From Flavobacterium erciyesense (lineage in GTDB: Bacteria > Bacteroidota > Bacteroidia > Flavobacteriales > Flavobacteriaceae): a stretch of DNA of 64,000 bases. The DNA is taken from the NCBI RefSeq assembly GCF_018069925.1, contig NZ_JAGPXB010000012.1, forward strand, positions 41,588 through 105,587, in the 5' to 3' direction. Below, in pieces: positions 45,618 through 54,039 of this stretch; the stretch's first letter is position 1; every line of letters begins with the position of its first letter. The position numbers and the translations under genes are program-made. The notes below the pieces were generated by a model. The model was not told the origin of the DNA. It saw only the letters and a list, made by a program, of their open reading frames with translations, and searched no databases.

Positions 45618-46307
45618 TTACCTGCGAAATCCTCTATTTTTGTTGGGATTAATCGGTAAATCCTGGCTTTCTGATTTAAATTTATACAAAGGATTTTTTA
45701 CTGCCAGTTCCAGCCGTTTTTGGATAATTTTCCAGTTTTGCTCTTTTTCTTTCAGCATATCTATACCTTCAAAGGTACTAATCTTGTCATATGTATTCAG
45801 ACCTATGGAAGCCCAGTAGGGATCCTTATCGTATTTTCTCAGATAGGCTTGTAGGTAGAACTTTAATGGTTCTCGTTCAAGCATAAAGTACATGTCAACA
45901 AAATCCTTGTACCTGTCTCCGCTCTGATGAATCGCATGGAGTTTCATTGCTCCAATATCTTCATTGGAAATCATGCGGACTCCTTCAGCTGTTTCCACGG
46001 AATTCAGAAGAGGGTAATTGTGTGTAACAATATCGACTTTTATATCATCGATGTAGGTAAGAACAGTGTTCGGGAAGAACTGGCTTTCCTTTTCATTTAC
46101 ATCGTAAGTGTCATGCAGATATTTGAGCATCATCTGCGAATTAAAAGTTTTTGTTGTAAAAAGATCTAGATCCACTGATAAGCGATGTCCCAGTCGTAAG
46201 GCTAACGCCGTACCGCCAACCAATATATAGTCTTTCAATTTTTCATCTTTCATAAGCCTTTGGAGAAGTTCCCACATCTCCTTGCTAACTGTTTCTTTGT
46301 AGAGCAT
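45618..46307 (-). CDS. AbiEii/AbiGii-type nucleotidyltransferase toxin
   Basis: 229 residues. The nucleotidyltransferase motif is complete near residues 30-52: YILVGGTALALRLGHRLSVDLDLF, with the Asp-x-Asp metal pair. It continues with VDIVTHNYPLL and DIGAMKLHAIHQSGDRYKDFVDMYFML, typical of AbiEii proteins. These toxins add nucleotides to tRNA or GTP-linked targets and stop growth during phage attack. It sits in the mobile element as stabilising or anti-phage cargo, opposed to the mobilization genes, with the antitoxin-like gene downstream. Confidence 0.88.
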   Translation of the reverse strand: MLYKETVSKEMWELLQRLMKDEKLKDYILVGGTALALRLGHRLSVDLDLFTTKTFNSQMMLKYLHDTYDVNEKESQFFPNTVLTYIDDIKVDIVTHNYPLLNSVETAEGVRMISNEDIGAMKLHAIHQSGDRYKDFVDMYFMLEREPLKFYLQAYLRKYDKDPYWASIGLNTYDKISTFEGIDMLKEKEQNWKIIQKRLELAVKNPLYKFKSESQDLPINPNKNRGFRR

Positions 46308-46523
46308 AATTTCACGTTTCTCATGAAATTAATCCCGAAAGCGAGGCACTCTTAGAAAGGGTCCTGTCGTGGCTTTGTTTGACGGAAGTTGTCCTTAAGG
46401 CGAAAATCAACATGCGGAAATAGTAAGCCAAATGCTTCCACATTCACCAATATTTAGAGGTCATTACTAATGATAAAGTATATTGGTTTTTAAATTGTTT
46501 AAACGAAACCAGTAATAACGGTA
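46308..46523. other. divergent intergenic region, candidate oriT
   Basis: 216 bp between the AbiEii gene (minus) and the mobilization genes (plus). It contains short inverted motifs (CCCGAAAGCGAGG; GTCCTGTCGTGGC) and is the usual place for a transfer origin upstream of a MobC-relaxase pair. No nick site can be pointed out. Confidence 0.3.
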
Positions 46524-46955
46524 ATGGAAAGCAACGGCAAAACCACCCCGCATAAAGGAGGCAGGCATCCCAAGAAAGATCCCGCCGTTCACCGCTATTC
46601 TATAAGTCTTAGTGCTGAGGAAAATGCACGATTCCTTTCTCTCTACGAAGCTTCACGCATGGATGTAATGGCACATTTTATTACGGCATGTATTTTCCAA
46701 AAAGCAATTACGAAGGTAACGGTTGACAAGGCAACCATGGATTACTATATGCGCCTGACTACCCTATTCGGACAGTTCAGGGCTGTAGGAACCAATTATA
46801 ACCAAGTGGTAAAAATACTGTACCGCAATTTTTCTGAAAAGAAAGCCGCAGCCTATCTCTATAAATTGGAAAAACAGACAGCAGAAATGGCGGTATTGTG
46901 CCAAAAAATCATTCTACTAACTGAAGATTTTGAAGCAAAACACCTGAAAAAATGA
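46524..46955 (+). CDS. MobC-like plasmid mobilization (relaxosome) protein
   Basis: 143 residues: basic N-terminus (HKGGRHPKKDPAVHRYSISLSAEENARFLSLYEASRM), a ribbon-helix-helix-type DNA-binding start, then a helical part with FGQFRAVGTNYNQVVKILYRNF, a motif typical of MobC-family proteins that open oriT for the relaxase. The stop overlaps the relaxase start by 4 bp, showing translational coupling. Confidence 0.85.
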   Translation: MESNGKTTPHKGGRHPKKDPAVHRYSISLSAEENARFLSLYEASRMDVMAHFITACIFQKAITKVTVDKATMDYYMRLTTLFGQFRAVGTNYNQVVKILYRNFSEKKAAAYLYKLEKQTAEMAVLCQKIILLTEDFEAKHLKK

Positions 46956-48241
46956 TAGCTAAGATAGGAAGAGGAAACAATCTGTATGGCGCATTGGCAT
47001 ACAATCAGCAGAAAGTGGAAAAGGAAAATGGGCAGGTTTTGTATACCAATAAGATAATTGAAACTCCTGATGGCATTTACGCCACTAGTCAACTGTTGCG
47101 TTCATTTGAACCGTACCTGCTGGCCAATCGAAAGACTGAAAAACCAATATTACATATCTCTCTCAATCCTGATCCGAAGGATAAAGTAAGTGATGAACAA
47201 TTTGAAAAGCTGGCGCAAAAGTATATGCAGAAAATGGGTTACGCTGAACAGCCTTTTGTGGTATTCAAACATACTGATCTTGAGCGTACCCATATTCATA
47301 TCGTATCAGTTTGTGTGGATGAAAATGGCAGGAAAATATCGGATAAATTTGAAAAAAGGCGTTCGATGGATGTCTGTCGCGAATTGGAAAATCAATACTG
47401 CCTGATATCGGCTATCGAGAAAAAGCAAAATCCACAAAATCAAATATTCAAACCCGTTGATTATAAGGCTGGTGACATAAAGAGCCAGATGGCTTCGGTA
47501 ATCCGTAATTTGCCAAAGTATTACAAATTTGAGGGTTTCGGCACCTACAATGCCCTGCTTTCCCTTTTCAATATTACCGCTGAAGAAGTCAAGGGCGAAT
47601 TTAATGGAATCCCAAAACAAGGACTGGTATATTTTGCATTAAATGAAAAGGGAGAAAAAGCAAGCAATCCCTTTAAGGCTTCGCTGTTCGGTAAACAGGC
47701 AGGATATGTTCAGCTTCAACAACACTATGCCCAGTCCAAAGAATTGTTGAAAAATGAGCCATCCGAAGCTTTGCTTAAGACAACCATTGAGATGTGCTTG
47801 CAGACGGCATCGAATGAAAAAGAATTCAAAAAACGGTTGTTGGAACGAGGTATTAATACCGTTGTAAGACGAAATACGCAAGGCAGAGTTTATGGAATAA
47901 CGTTTATTGACCATAGTTCAAAATCCGTGTGGAATGGTTCGCAATTAGGCAAAAACCTTTCGGCTAACGTATTCAATGACTGGTGGAATAATGGCAATAA
48001 AATAGAGCAACCTGTGCAGGGAAATGGTGCTTCAAAGAACAATGCGACTATAAATGAAGATGTCAAACAATCACACAAGCTGTTTGACTTTTTGGTTAAG
48101 GAAAATATGTCCTATAGCCACGAAGAAAACAACCTTATTGAAGTCTTTGGAGGGGTATTATCCATTGGAAAAGCAGAAGACTATGATGAAGAATTATTTG
48201 TCAACCAAATGAAAAAGAAAGCCAGACGCAAAAAAAGATAG
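46952..48241 (+). CDS. relaxase/mobilization nuclease
   Basis: 429 residues. The N-terminal relaxase domain has the conserved tyrosine region (NLYGALAYNQQKV), LHISLNPDPKDKVSDEQF and the three-His metal motif in FKHTDLERTHIHIVSV. The C-terminal half (~200-429) is helical with no motif recognised. It nicks DNA at oriT and leads the strand into a recipient cell with help from another element's transfer machinery. It overlaps the MobC-like gene by 4 bp and ends before a terminator. Confidence 0.92.
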   Translation: MIAKIGRGNNLYGALAYNQQKVEKENGQVLYTNKIIETPDGIYATSQLLRSFEPYLLANRKTEKPILHISLNPDPKDKVSDEQFEKLAQKYMQKMGYAEQPFVVFKHTDLERTHIHIVSVCVDENGRKISDKFEKRRSMDVCRELENQYCLISAIEKKQNPQNQIFKPVDYKAGDIKSQMASVIRNLPKYYKFEGFGTYNALLSLFNITAEEVKGEFNGIPKQGLVYFALNEKGEKASNPFKASLFGKQAGYVQLQQHYAQSKELLKNEPSEALLKTTIEMCLQTASNEKEFKKRLLERGINTVVRRNTQGRVYGITFIDHSSKSVWNGSQLGKNLSANVFNDWWNNGNKIEQPVQGNGASKNNATINEDVKQSHKLFDFLVKENMSYSHEENNLIEVFGGVLSIGKAEDYDEELFVNQMKKKARRKKR

Positions 48242-48327
48242 TGCATACTATCAATTTTAATCGCCAGCCTTTTTATTGATTCACGACAAAGGAGTGATTC
48301 ATCAAATTGGCTGTACCAACTCTTTTT

Positions 48328-48376
48328 AAAAACAAAGACTGTCCTGACGATAAGGAGGGATTGTCTTTGTTTTTTT
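48328..48376 (+). terminator. intrinsic terminator of the mobilization operon
   Basis: AAAAACAAAGAC / GTCTTTGTTTTTTT outer stem with an inner TCCT/AGGA pairing, 86 bp after the relaxase stop. Confidence 0.75.
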
Positions 48377-48521
48377 ACAACTGTTTCTAATATTGCTTTG
48401 AGACTAATGCAGCCAAAGAGTTCCTCGGTGAGACTTTAATTACTCCTAAGCTGTCAGATGGTTTAAATTCATAAGACTTAAAAACAAACATCGTTTTACC
48501 AAAAGACAAAGGAGGTACAAA

Positions 48522-48677
48522 ATGAAACAGGAATTTATCAAACAGACTGATGTAGAAGAATATATCTTAAAAAATTATGAAGATATAGAACGGGAAAAAG
48601 AACAAAAATTCGTAGATTTAATGATTGAAATTATTGTATCATTAACATTGAAAGAATTATATGAAGAGGGCGATTAG
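48522..48677 (+). CDS. 51-residue protein overlapping the serine recombinase start
   Basis: ATG at 48522 preceded by a strong Shine-Dalgarno (AAAGGAGGTACAAA), unusual in this genome. The 51 residues are acidic and helical (DVEEYILKNYEDIEREKEQKFVDLMIEIIVS...). The stop at 48677 lies 17 bp inside the recombinase gene (start 48661), so the two are translationally coupled. A small helical partner ahead of a site-specific recombinase could be a directionality factor or regulator; no family is recognised. It is easily missed by gene callers. Confidence 0.65.
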   Translation: MKQEFIKQTDVEEYILKNYEDIEREKEQKFVDLMIEIIVSLTLKELYEEGD

Positions 48678-50184
48678 ATATTTAAGATTTAGTCAATTAG
48701 GGCAAAGTAATGGCTCGATTGAAAGACAGGAATTGTATACCGATCAATACCTGCAATATAATAATATACAGTTGGTGGATTCCTTCATTGACAGGGGTAA
48801 AAGTGCCAAGACTTTTGACCGTCCAGATTTTATAAAATTACAGGCATTCATTGCCAAGCATTATAAATCGGTAGACTACCTTCTTGTAGACCAGCTTGAC
48901 CGCTTTAGCAGGGATGCGGGTGAAGCTATGAGTTTGGTCAAACAATTCCAAAAAAAATACAGTATTCAGATTATCAGCGTGACCGAAGGGATCGTTTTTG
49001 ATTATGATACACCGGGAAGCTTTTTCCGAGCAGGCTTACAATTGTTGCTAGCTGAAGAAGACAATATCAACAGGAGTATAAAAGTGCGTGGCGGACTCTA
49101 TACAGCCCGTGCAAAAGAAGGTCGCTTCCTTACTAGAGAAAAACCTTTCGGCTACAGCAAGGTTGGAGAAGGAAAACAGCGCCACCTTGAAGTAAATGAG
49201 ATAGAAGCTAAAATTGTCAAAACAATTTATGATATGTATCTGCGTGATGTGCCGTTATATAAAATCAAAGAAATAGCTTATCAATCAGGTTTTGACAGGA
49301 AAGGCAACATGGCTATTGATCGTGTGCTTGCAAATCCTGTTTATGCAGGGCTTGTAAGGGTTGAGCCGTTCAAAGATCTGCCGGGAGGTCTTTTTCCAGC
49401 CATTCATGAGCCAATAGTTGATAAGACAACATGGACAATGGTACAGTCCAAAATGAAGAAAGTTGATAAAGTAAAGGTAGTTATCGATGATGAAATACCG
49501 CTACGGGGCGTTGTAAAATGCCATTGTGGAACTCCGCTTACTGGTGCGCCTTCTCGTGGTAAATCTGGAAAATACTTCTACTATTATAAATGCAAGCATT
49601 CAAAACATAACAATATAAGTGCAATCAAAGCACATGAGCAATTCTTAAACGTCTGCGATCTCATGAGCGTTCCCGAAAGACAAATTAAAGAGATAAGAGA
49701 TGGCAGTTACTCCTCAATTGAACAGGAAGTAAAGGCAAACAAGAAAAAAGTAGCAGACAAAAAACATGAGCTGGAGGAAGTACAGCAGCTATTAAATGCA
49801 GTAGAAGAAAAATGGTTTAGAGACGAGATAAACAAGGATACCTACGAAAGATGGTATTCAACCTACAGTGACCATATATTGACCATTACAGCAGCAATAG
49901 AAAGACTTAGCCCAAATCAAGGGAAGGCCTTCGAGATTTTAGACCGTAATCTGGATTTATTGGGTGATATCAAACATGTCTACACAAAGTCAGATACTTT
50001 GCAAAAGCGTGAGTTTGTAAAGATGGTGTTCAATGGTAACTTATACTACCAAGAGGGTATATATCGAACACCTACAATTTTAGATATATTTTCTCATAAT
50101 GCCATTAAAATGGAGGAAAAGGGATGTCTTATATACAAAAAAAAGAGGGAAAACCTTTCGGTAATCCCTCACAGTGGGCGATGA
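48661..50184 (+). CDS. large serine recombinase
   Basis: 507 residues. N-terminal resolvase domain with the nucleophile Ser11 (YLRFSQ), SIERQ, DRFSRD; then the recombinase domain (KVRGGLYTARAKEGRFLTREKPFGYSK...), a zinc ribbon (VKCHCGTPL...YYYKCKH) and a coiled coil (~350-410). It integrates and excises the element between short attachment sites. The last ~15 residues (from about KKKRENLSVIPHSGR) are encoded by the tRNA-Val terminator and the tRNA 3' end read backwards, so they may be host-derived sequence joined at integration. Preceded by a 51-residue overlapping gene. Confidence 0.92.
   Translation: MKRAIRYLRFSQLGQSNGSIERQELYTDQYLQYNNIQLVDSFIDRGKSAKTFDRPDFIKLQAFIAKHYKSVDYLLVDQLDRFSRDAGEAMSLVKQFQKKYSIQIISVTEGIVFDYDTPGSFFRAGLQLLLAEEDNINRSIKVRGGLYTARAKEGRFLTREKPFGYSKVGEGKQRHLEVNEIEAKIVKTIYDMYLRDVPLYKIKEIAYQSGFDRKGNMAIDRVLANPVYAGLVRVEPFKDLPGGLFPAIHEPIVDKTTWTMVQSKMKKVDKVKVVIDDEIPLRGVVKCHCGTPLTGAPSRGKSGKYFYYYKCKHSKHNNISAIKAHEQFLNVCDLMSVPERQIKEIRDGSYSSIEQEVKANKKKVADKKHELEEVQQLLNAVEEKWFRDEINKDTYERWYSTYSDHILTITAAIERLSPNQGKAFEILDRNLDLLGDIKHVYTKSDTLQKREFVKMVFNGNLYYQEGIYRTPTILDIFSHNAIKMEEKGCLIYKKKRENLSVIPHSGR
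50145..50170 (-). terminator. intrinsic terminator of tRNA-Val, embedded in the recombinase 3' coding end
   Basis: GAGGGAttACC-GAAA-GGTttTCCCTC on the minus strand, followed by a run of eight T. It lies just after the tRNA 3' end. Confidence 0.7.
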
Positions 50185-50249
50185 GGGGTTCGAACCCCCG
50201 ACCCCCTCGGTGTAAACGAGGTGCTCTGAACCAGCTGAGCTAATCGCCC
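50175..50249 (-). tRNA. tRNA-Val (anticodon TAC)
   Basis: Acceptor GGGCGAT / ATCGCCC plus discriminator A, D-arm TAGCTCAGCTGG, anticodon arm CTCGT-TTACA-CCGAG with anticodon TAC (Val), T-arm GGGGTTCGAACCCC. Complete cloverleaf of 75 nt including the discriminator. CCA is not encoded. Confidence 0.95.
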
Positions 50250-50288
50250 TAGTGCAATTCGATAATTTTCATTTCCTTATTGCGAGTG

Positions 50289-50318
50289 CAAATATAAGAC
50301 TGTTTTTTGAATATGCAA
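50289..50318 (-). promoter_or_regulatory. promoter of tRNA-Val
   Basis: Minus-strand -7 box TATATTTG (50289-50296, exact TAnnTTTG), with a TTGC -33-like box 18 bp upstream. The leader to the tRNA 5' end is about 33 nt. Confidence 0.6.
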
Positions 50319-50335
50319 CTATAAAAACAAAAAAA

Positions 50336-51556
50336 TTACAAAATTTCTGCAACTACAAAAGTACTTCCTCCTACGTAAACAAAGTCAGTTGCTACAGCAT
50401 TTTGCAGTGCTTTTTGATAAGCTTCTGAAACAGAATTGTATACTTCGCCATGCAACTCAAACAATGCCGCCTTTTGTTGTAAAACTTGTGCATCCAATCC
50501 GCGAGGAATATTAGGCTTACAAAAATAATATTTTGTATTTTTTGGAAACAAAGGCAAAATTTCTTCTAAATCTTTATCATTTACCACTCCCAAAACAAAG
50601 TGTAATGCGTCAAATTTCTCTTTTTGTATTTGTTTCAATACGATCTCTAGACCGTTTTTATTGTGAGCAGTATCACAAATAACCTTTGGAGCTGTATGTA
50701 TTTGCTGCCACCTGCCTTGAAGTCCTGTATTTTTTACCACATGTAACAAACCATCTTGTATATTTTGAGGGGAAATTTCAAATTCAGTCTGCTTATTCAA
50801 AACCTGTATGGTTTGCAAAACCGTCTTTTTGTTGTGCACTTGATAATCTCCAATCAAGTCTGAAGGATAATTTTCGAAAACTAAATCTGCTGCAAAATAA
50901 ATCTCCGAGCTTCCTTCTTTGGCTCTAGACAAAAAAACAGGTTTTGTTTCAGATGTGTACTCTCCAATAATTACAGGGACATTGGGTTTAATAGTTCCTG
51001 CTTTCTCGAAAGCAATTGCTTCAAGTGTATTGCCTAAAAACTGAGTGTGATCTAATCCTATATTGGTAATTACAGAAACCAAAGGCGTGATAATATTCGT
51101 TGCATCCAATCTTCCGCCCATTCCTACTTCGATAATGGCGATATCCACTTTTGCAGCAGCAAAATAATCAAAAGCCAAACCAACGGTCATTTCAAAAAAA
51201 CTCATGTCATTAGCTTCAAAAAATAGTTGATGCTCCGTTATGAAATCTTCAACAAATTTCTCAGATATTTCGACCCCATTTATCTTTATACGTTCTCTGA
51301 AATCTTTTAGATGTGGCGATGTATACAAGCCAACTTTATATCCAGCTTCTTGTAAAACAGATGCCAACATATGAGAGGTGGATCCTTTACCATTGGTTCC
51401 TGCCACATGAATGCATTTCAATTTTTTTTCAGGATAATTCAGGTGTGCTGCAAGTTTGCGAGCATTGCTTAAGTCCTTTTTGTAAGCTTGCGCGCCTTGT
51501 AATTGGTACATCGGGAGCTGATTAAACATCCAGTTTATAGTGTCTTGATAATTCAT
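50336..51556 (-). CDS. folC: bifunctional folylpolyglutamate synthase / dihydrofolate synthase
   Basis: 406 residues. Mur-ligase fold: ATP-binding HVAGTNGKGSTSHMLASVL near residue 50, FFEMTVGLAFDYFAAAKVDIAIIEVGMGGRLDATN, and later CDTAHNKNG with the catalytic His/Asn. It adds glutamate to dihydropteroate and to folates in the cytoplasm. Length and layout are normal for the family. Divergent from the exbB gene (~130 bp apart) and convergent-to-adjacent with tRNA-Val on the same strand. Confidence 0.93.
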   Translation of the reverse strand: MNYQDTINWMFNQLPMYQLQGAQAYKKDLSNARKLAAHLNYPEKKLKCIHVAGTNGKGSTSHMLASVLQEAGYKVGLYTSPHLKDFRERIKINGVEISEKFVEDFITEHQLFFEANDMSFFEMTVGLAFDYFAAAKVDIAIIEVGMGGRLDATNIITPLVSVITNIGLDHTQFLGNTLEAIAFEKAGTIKPNVPVIIGEYTSETKPVFLSRAKEGSSEIYFAADLVFENYPSDLIGDYQVHNKKTVLQTIQVLNKQTEFEISPQNIQDGLLHVVKNTGLQGRWQQIHTAPKVICDTAHNKNGLEIVLKQIQKEKFDALHFVLGVVNDKDLEEILPLFPKNTKYYFCKPNIPRGLDAQVLQQKAALFELHGEVYNSVSEAYQKALQNAVATDFVYVGGSTFVVAEIL

Positions 51557-51684
51557 TTTATAGGTAAATTGGAATTGTTTAAAATATTTTTCGATTTTTT
51601 TAGTTTAATACTACATCGAAAAGTATCTTTATTGCAAAATTGAAACAAATTTTAGAATTAATGATTAAAACACAATAATATTAT

Positions 51685-52380
51685 ATGTTTAGTTTTATCC
51701 AATTACAAGCAGACACCCTTACTAATGCCGCATCAAGCGCAGTTGTTGAAAACATTGCTCCAAACACCGAAATTTCTACTTTAGGATTCTTATTAAAAGG
51801 CGGTATTTGGCTCATCCCAATTGGGATCTTGTTGTTTTACACTTTTTACCTCATTATTGAGCGCTACTTATACATTAACAAATCCTCAAAAGTAGACTCA
51901 TTACTTTTACGTGATATACGGGATCAGTTAAATTCGGGCAATTTAGATTTAGCACGGTCACTTGCTGAACGAAATAATACCGCATCGGGAAATATCATCA
52001 AAGAAGGTATCCTTGTTATTGGCCGCCCAATAGGTGAAATCGAGTCGAATATGGATCGTGCAGCCGATATAGAAATTGGCGAAATGGAAAAGCACTTGGG
52101 ACATTTGGGACTCATAGCTGGTATTGCGCCTACCTTAGGTTTCATTGGTACTATTTCCGGAGTAATTAAAATTTTCTACAGCATATCAGTTACTGAGAAT
52201 ATTAGTATCGGGAATATCTCTGGCGGATTGTACGAAAAAATGATTAGTAGCGGAGCGGGTTTGATAGTAGGAATTGTTGCCTACAGTGGATACCACTTGT
52301 TGAACGGAAAAATTGATAATTTTGCATTGAAAATCCAAAAACAAGTACTTGAATTTGTAAATATTATTCAAAAATCATAA
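51685..52380 (+). CDS. exbB: MotA/TolQ/ExbB family proton-channel protein
   Basis: 231 residues: a membrane helix near residues 40-62 (GIWLIPIGILLFYTFYLII), a cytoplasmic loop (LLLRDIRDQL...GEIESNMDRAADIEIGEMEKHL) and the signature helix pair HLGLIAGIAPTLGFIGTISGVIKIF and GAGLIVGIVAYSGYHLL. With ExbD it converts proton flow into force on TonB. Starts 2 bp before... the partner ExbD gene begins 2 bp after its stop, and a TonB-like gene lies opposite nearby, which supports the ExbB rather than MotA assignment. TolQ remains possible. Confidence 0.88.
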   Translation: MFSFIQLQADTLTNAASSAVVENIAPNTEISTLGFLLKGGIWLIPIGILLFYTFYLIIERYLYINKSSKVDSLLLRDIRDQLNSGNLDLARSLAERNNTASGNIIKEGILVIGRPIGEIESNMDRAADIEIGEMEKHLGHLGLIAGIAPTLGFIGTISGVIKIFYSISVTENISIGNISGGLYEKMISSGAGLIVGIVAYSGYHLLNGKIDNFALKIQKQVLEFVNIIQKS

Positions 52381-52381
52381 C

Positions 52382-52777
52382 ATGTCTATCAAAAGAAAAA
52401 GAAGATTTCATGCCGAGGTCGCGACTTCTTCATTAAGCGACATCATGTTTTTTCTACTATTGTTTTTCTTGATTATTTCAACGCTTGCCAACCCAAATGT
52501 AATCAAGATGACTTTGCCAAAAGCGCAATCAAACGAAAAAACCAACAAGCAATTCATCAGTTTATCTGTCACTGAGGATAAAAAATTCTATATTGACAAA
52601 CAACCTGTTTCATTTGAAGAACTCGAGGCAACGCTCATGTCTAAAATGGATACAACAAAAGACCAAACCGTTTTGGTTAGAATCCCATTCAATCTTCAGG
52701 TGCAAGATTTGGTAGATGTATTACAAATAGGAGTACGCAACAATCTGAAATTTGTAATCGCCACCAGCCCGAAATAA
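52382..52777 (+). CDS. exbD: ExbD/TolR family biopolymer transport protein
   Basis: 131 residues: basic N-terminus (SIKRKRRFHAEV), one membrane helix (SLSDIMFFLLLFFLIISTLA) with the proton-carrying Asp in SLSDIMF, and a periplasmic domain ending in VLQIGVRNNLKFVIATS. It is the stator partner of the upstream ExbB-like protein; start 2 bp after that stop. Confidence 0.9.
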   Translation: MSIKRKRRFHAEVATSSLSDIMFFLLLFFLIISTLANPNVIKMTLPKAQSNEKTNKQFISLSVTEDKKFYIDKQPVSFEELEATLMSKMDTTKDQTVLVRIPFNLQVQDLVDVLQIGVRNNLKFVIATSPK

Positions 52778-52820
52778 AAACGATATTAATTTAGGACACG
52801 TCTTGCTTTTGGGCGTGACC

Positions 52821-52878
52821 GCAATAAAAAAATGGAGCCAATCAACTTTTATGCTGATGTGCTCCATTTTTTTATTGC
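52821..52878. terminator. bidirectional terminator between exbD and the tonB-like gene
   Basis: Perfect 18-bp stem (GCAATAAAAAAATGGAGC and its complement) with a 22-base loop, A-rich on one side and T-rich on the other in both directions; it separates two convergent genes. Confidence 0.85.
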
Positions 52879-52967
52879 CGTCGGGCTATTCGCAGTACTG
52901 CGGTACTTGCTGCTATCCCTCACGCGAAATATCGTATAAATTGACAATTATCTTTTAAAAGTGACGT

Positions 52968-53861
52968 TTAATTAAGACTAAAATTATAAGTAATTTTACC
53001 CACTTGTTTTTCCGGCGCATCCGAACTAGGATCCCATTTCGTATTCATGGCTGCAATTCGAGCTTGATCAAGCAAACATCTTGCCGTATTTGTTGTTCCT
53101 TTTACTCCCGCAGTAGCGCTCATGGTGCGCCCGTTACGATCTACAGCTACCTCCACGACTACCCTACCTTGCTCATTACAAGTATATTTTGGTTCGGGTT
53201 TAGATAGTGCTCTTCTATTACCAAGAGAATATCCTATTCCGCCACCAGAACCACTTCCGGATCCGCCACCGCTTCCAGAGCCTGAACCTTTGCCGGTACC
53301 TGTTCCAGTTCCGTTTCCTCCTCCGGTACCTCCTCCAGAACCGCCTAAACCATAATAATCACCTGAATTTAAATTCCCATTTGACTTTCCTTTATTTCCA
53401 GCTGTTTTATCATCACCATCACCACCTTTATTAGATCCTTTCAATATACTTGACAACGCATCATTGGTCGCATTCGATACCTTTGGTTTTACTACCACAG
53501 GTTTTGTTTCTTCTTTTACAACTACAGGTGTCTTTTTAGCGGGAACTTTAGTCGGGATCACCACGCTTTCATCCGTACTATTTTCTTGAGAAAGAATTGC
53601 TTCGTCAGGAGTACTGTTAACTGGTAACGCTTTCGCTTGATTTTTTACTTCTAAGACTTCACTTTTATAATCCGAGCCCGACCCGAAATCACTATCCCCA
53701 AAATTCACCGTAACTCCACCACCGCCTCCACCGCCTGCAAGCTCCACTCCATTTGCCGGAGGCCAAAAACGGATGAAAAACAAAATCAACAACATTGCCG
53801 CATACAAAAGAGTGGTAATGATTAAAGATTTCTTTTGATTGGTTGAATTAGTAGAACTCAT
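52968..53861 (-). CDS. TonB-like energy transducer with Gly-rich linker
   Basis: 297 residues: N-terminal membrane helix (LIITTLLYAAMLLILFFIRFWP), a poly-Gly patch (GGGGGGGV), a Pro/Lys/Val linker (VVVKEETKPVVVKPKV), a long Gly/Ser/Thr repeat region (~150-205) and a C-terminal TonB-like domain (PEPKYTCNEQGRVVVEVAVDRNGRTMSATAG...). TonB links the ExbBD motor to outer-membrane transporters such as the SusC in this window. The low-complexity linker spans the periplasm. It is transcribed towards exbBD. Confidence 0.82.
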   Translation of the reverse strand: MSSTNSTNQKKSLIITTLLYAAMLLILFFIRFWPPANGVELAGGGGGGGVTVNFGDSDFGSGSDYKSEVLEVKNQAKALPVNSTPDEAILSQENSTDESVVIPTKVPAKKTPVVVKEETKPVVVKPKVSNATNDALSSILKGSNKGGDGDDKTAGNKGKSNGNLNSGDYYGLGGSGGGTGGGNGTGTGTGKGSGSGSGGGSGSGSGGGIGYSLGNRRALSKPEPKYTCNEQGRVVVEVAVDRNGRTMSATAGVKGTTNTARCLLDQARIAAMNTKWDPSSDAPEKQVGKITYNFSLN

Positions 53862-53968
53862 TGTATTGGTATTTGAAAAAAGGATATGACTAAAAACGTT
53901 GAAAAGTACTAAAAATTGTCAAGAGTAGAAAGCTAGTGTTCAATTATAAATTAGATTGCATTCAAAGT

Positions 53969-54012
53969 AAAATGGGAATCAGTAGCCTTTTATGTCTACC
54001 AATTCCCATTTT
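53969..54012 (-). terminator. terminator between the dehydrogenase and tonB-like genes
   Basis: AAAATGGGAAT / ATTCCCATTTT stem 27 bp after the dehydrogenase stop. Confidence 0.7.
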
Positions 54013-54039
54013 GTATACTTGTAATTATAAGTGCTTGAA

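Larger units (their letters stand above)
44960..50150 (+). mobile_element. mobilizable element with relaxase and serine recombinase, next to tRNA-Val
   Basis: A contiguous set of transfer and integration genes (MobC-like protein, relaxase, serine recombinase) plus an AbiEii-type pair. The right end is probably within a few bases of 50110-50150, where the recombinase coding sequence runs into the terminator and 3' end of a minus-strand tRNA-Val. The left boundary is not resolved; 44960 is only where composition changes. It lacks conjugation genes, so it would need a helper element for transfer. Confidence 0.6.

Noticed and set aside
53004..53434. Pro- and His-rich plus-strand frames opposite the tonB-like gene
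   Set aside because: They are complements of the Gly/Ser repeat region.
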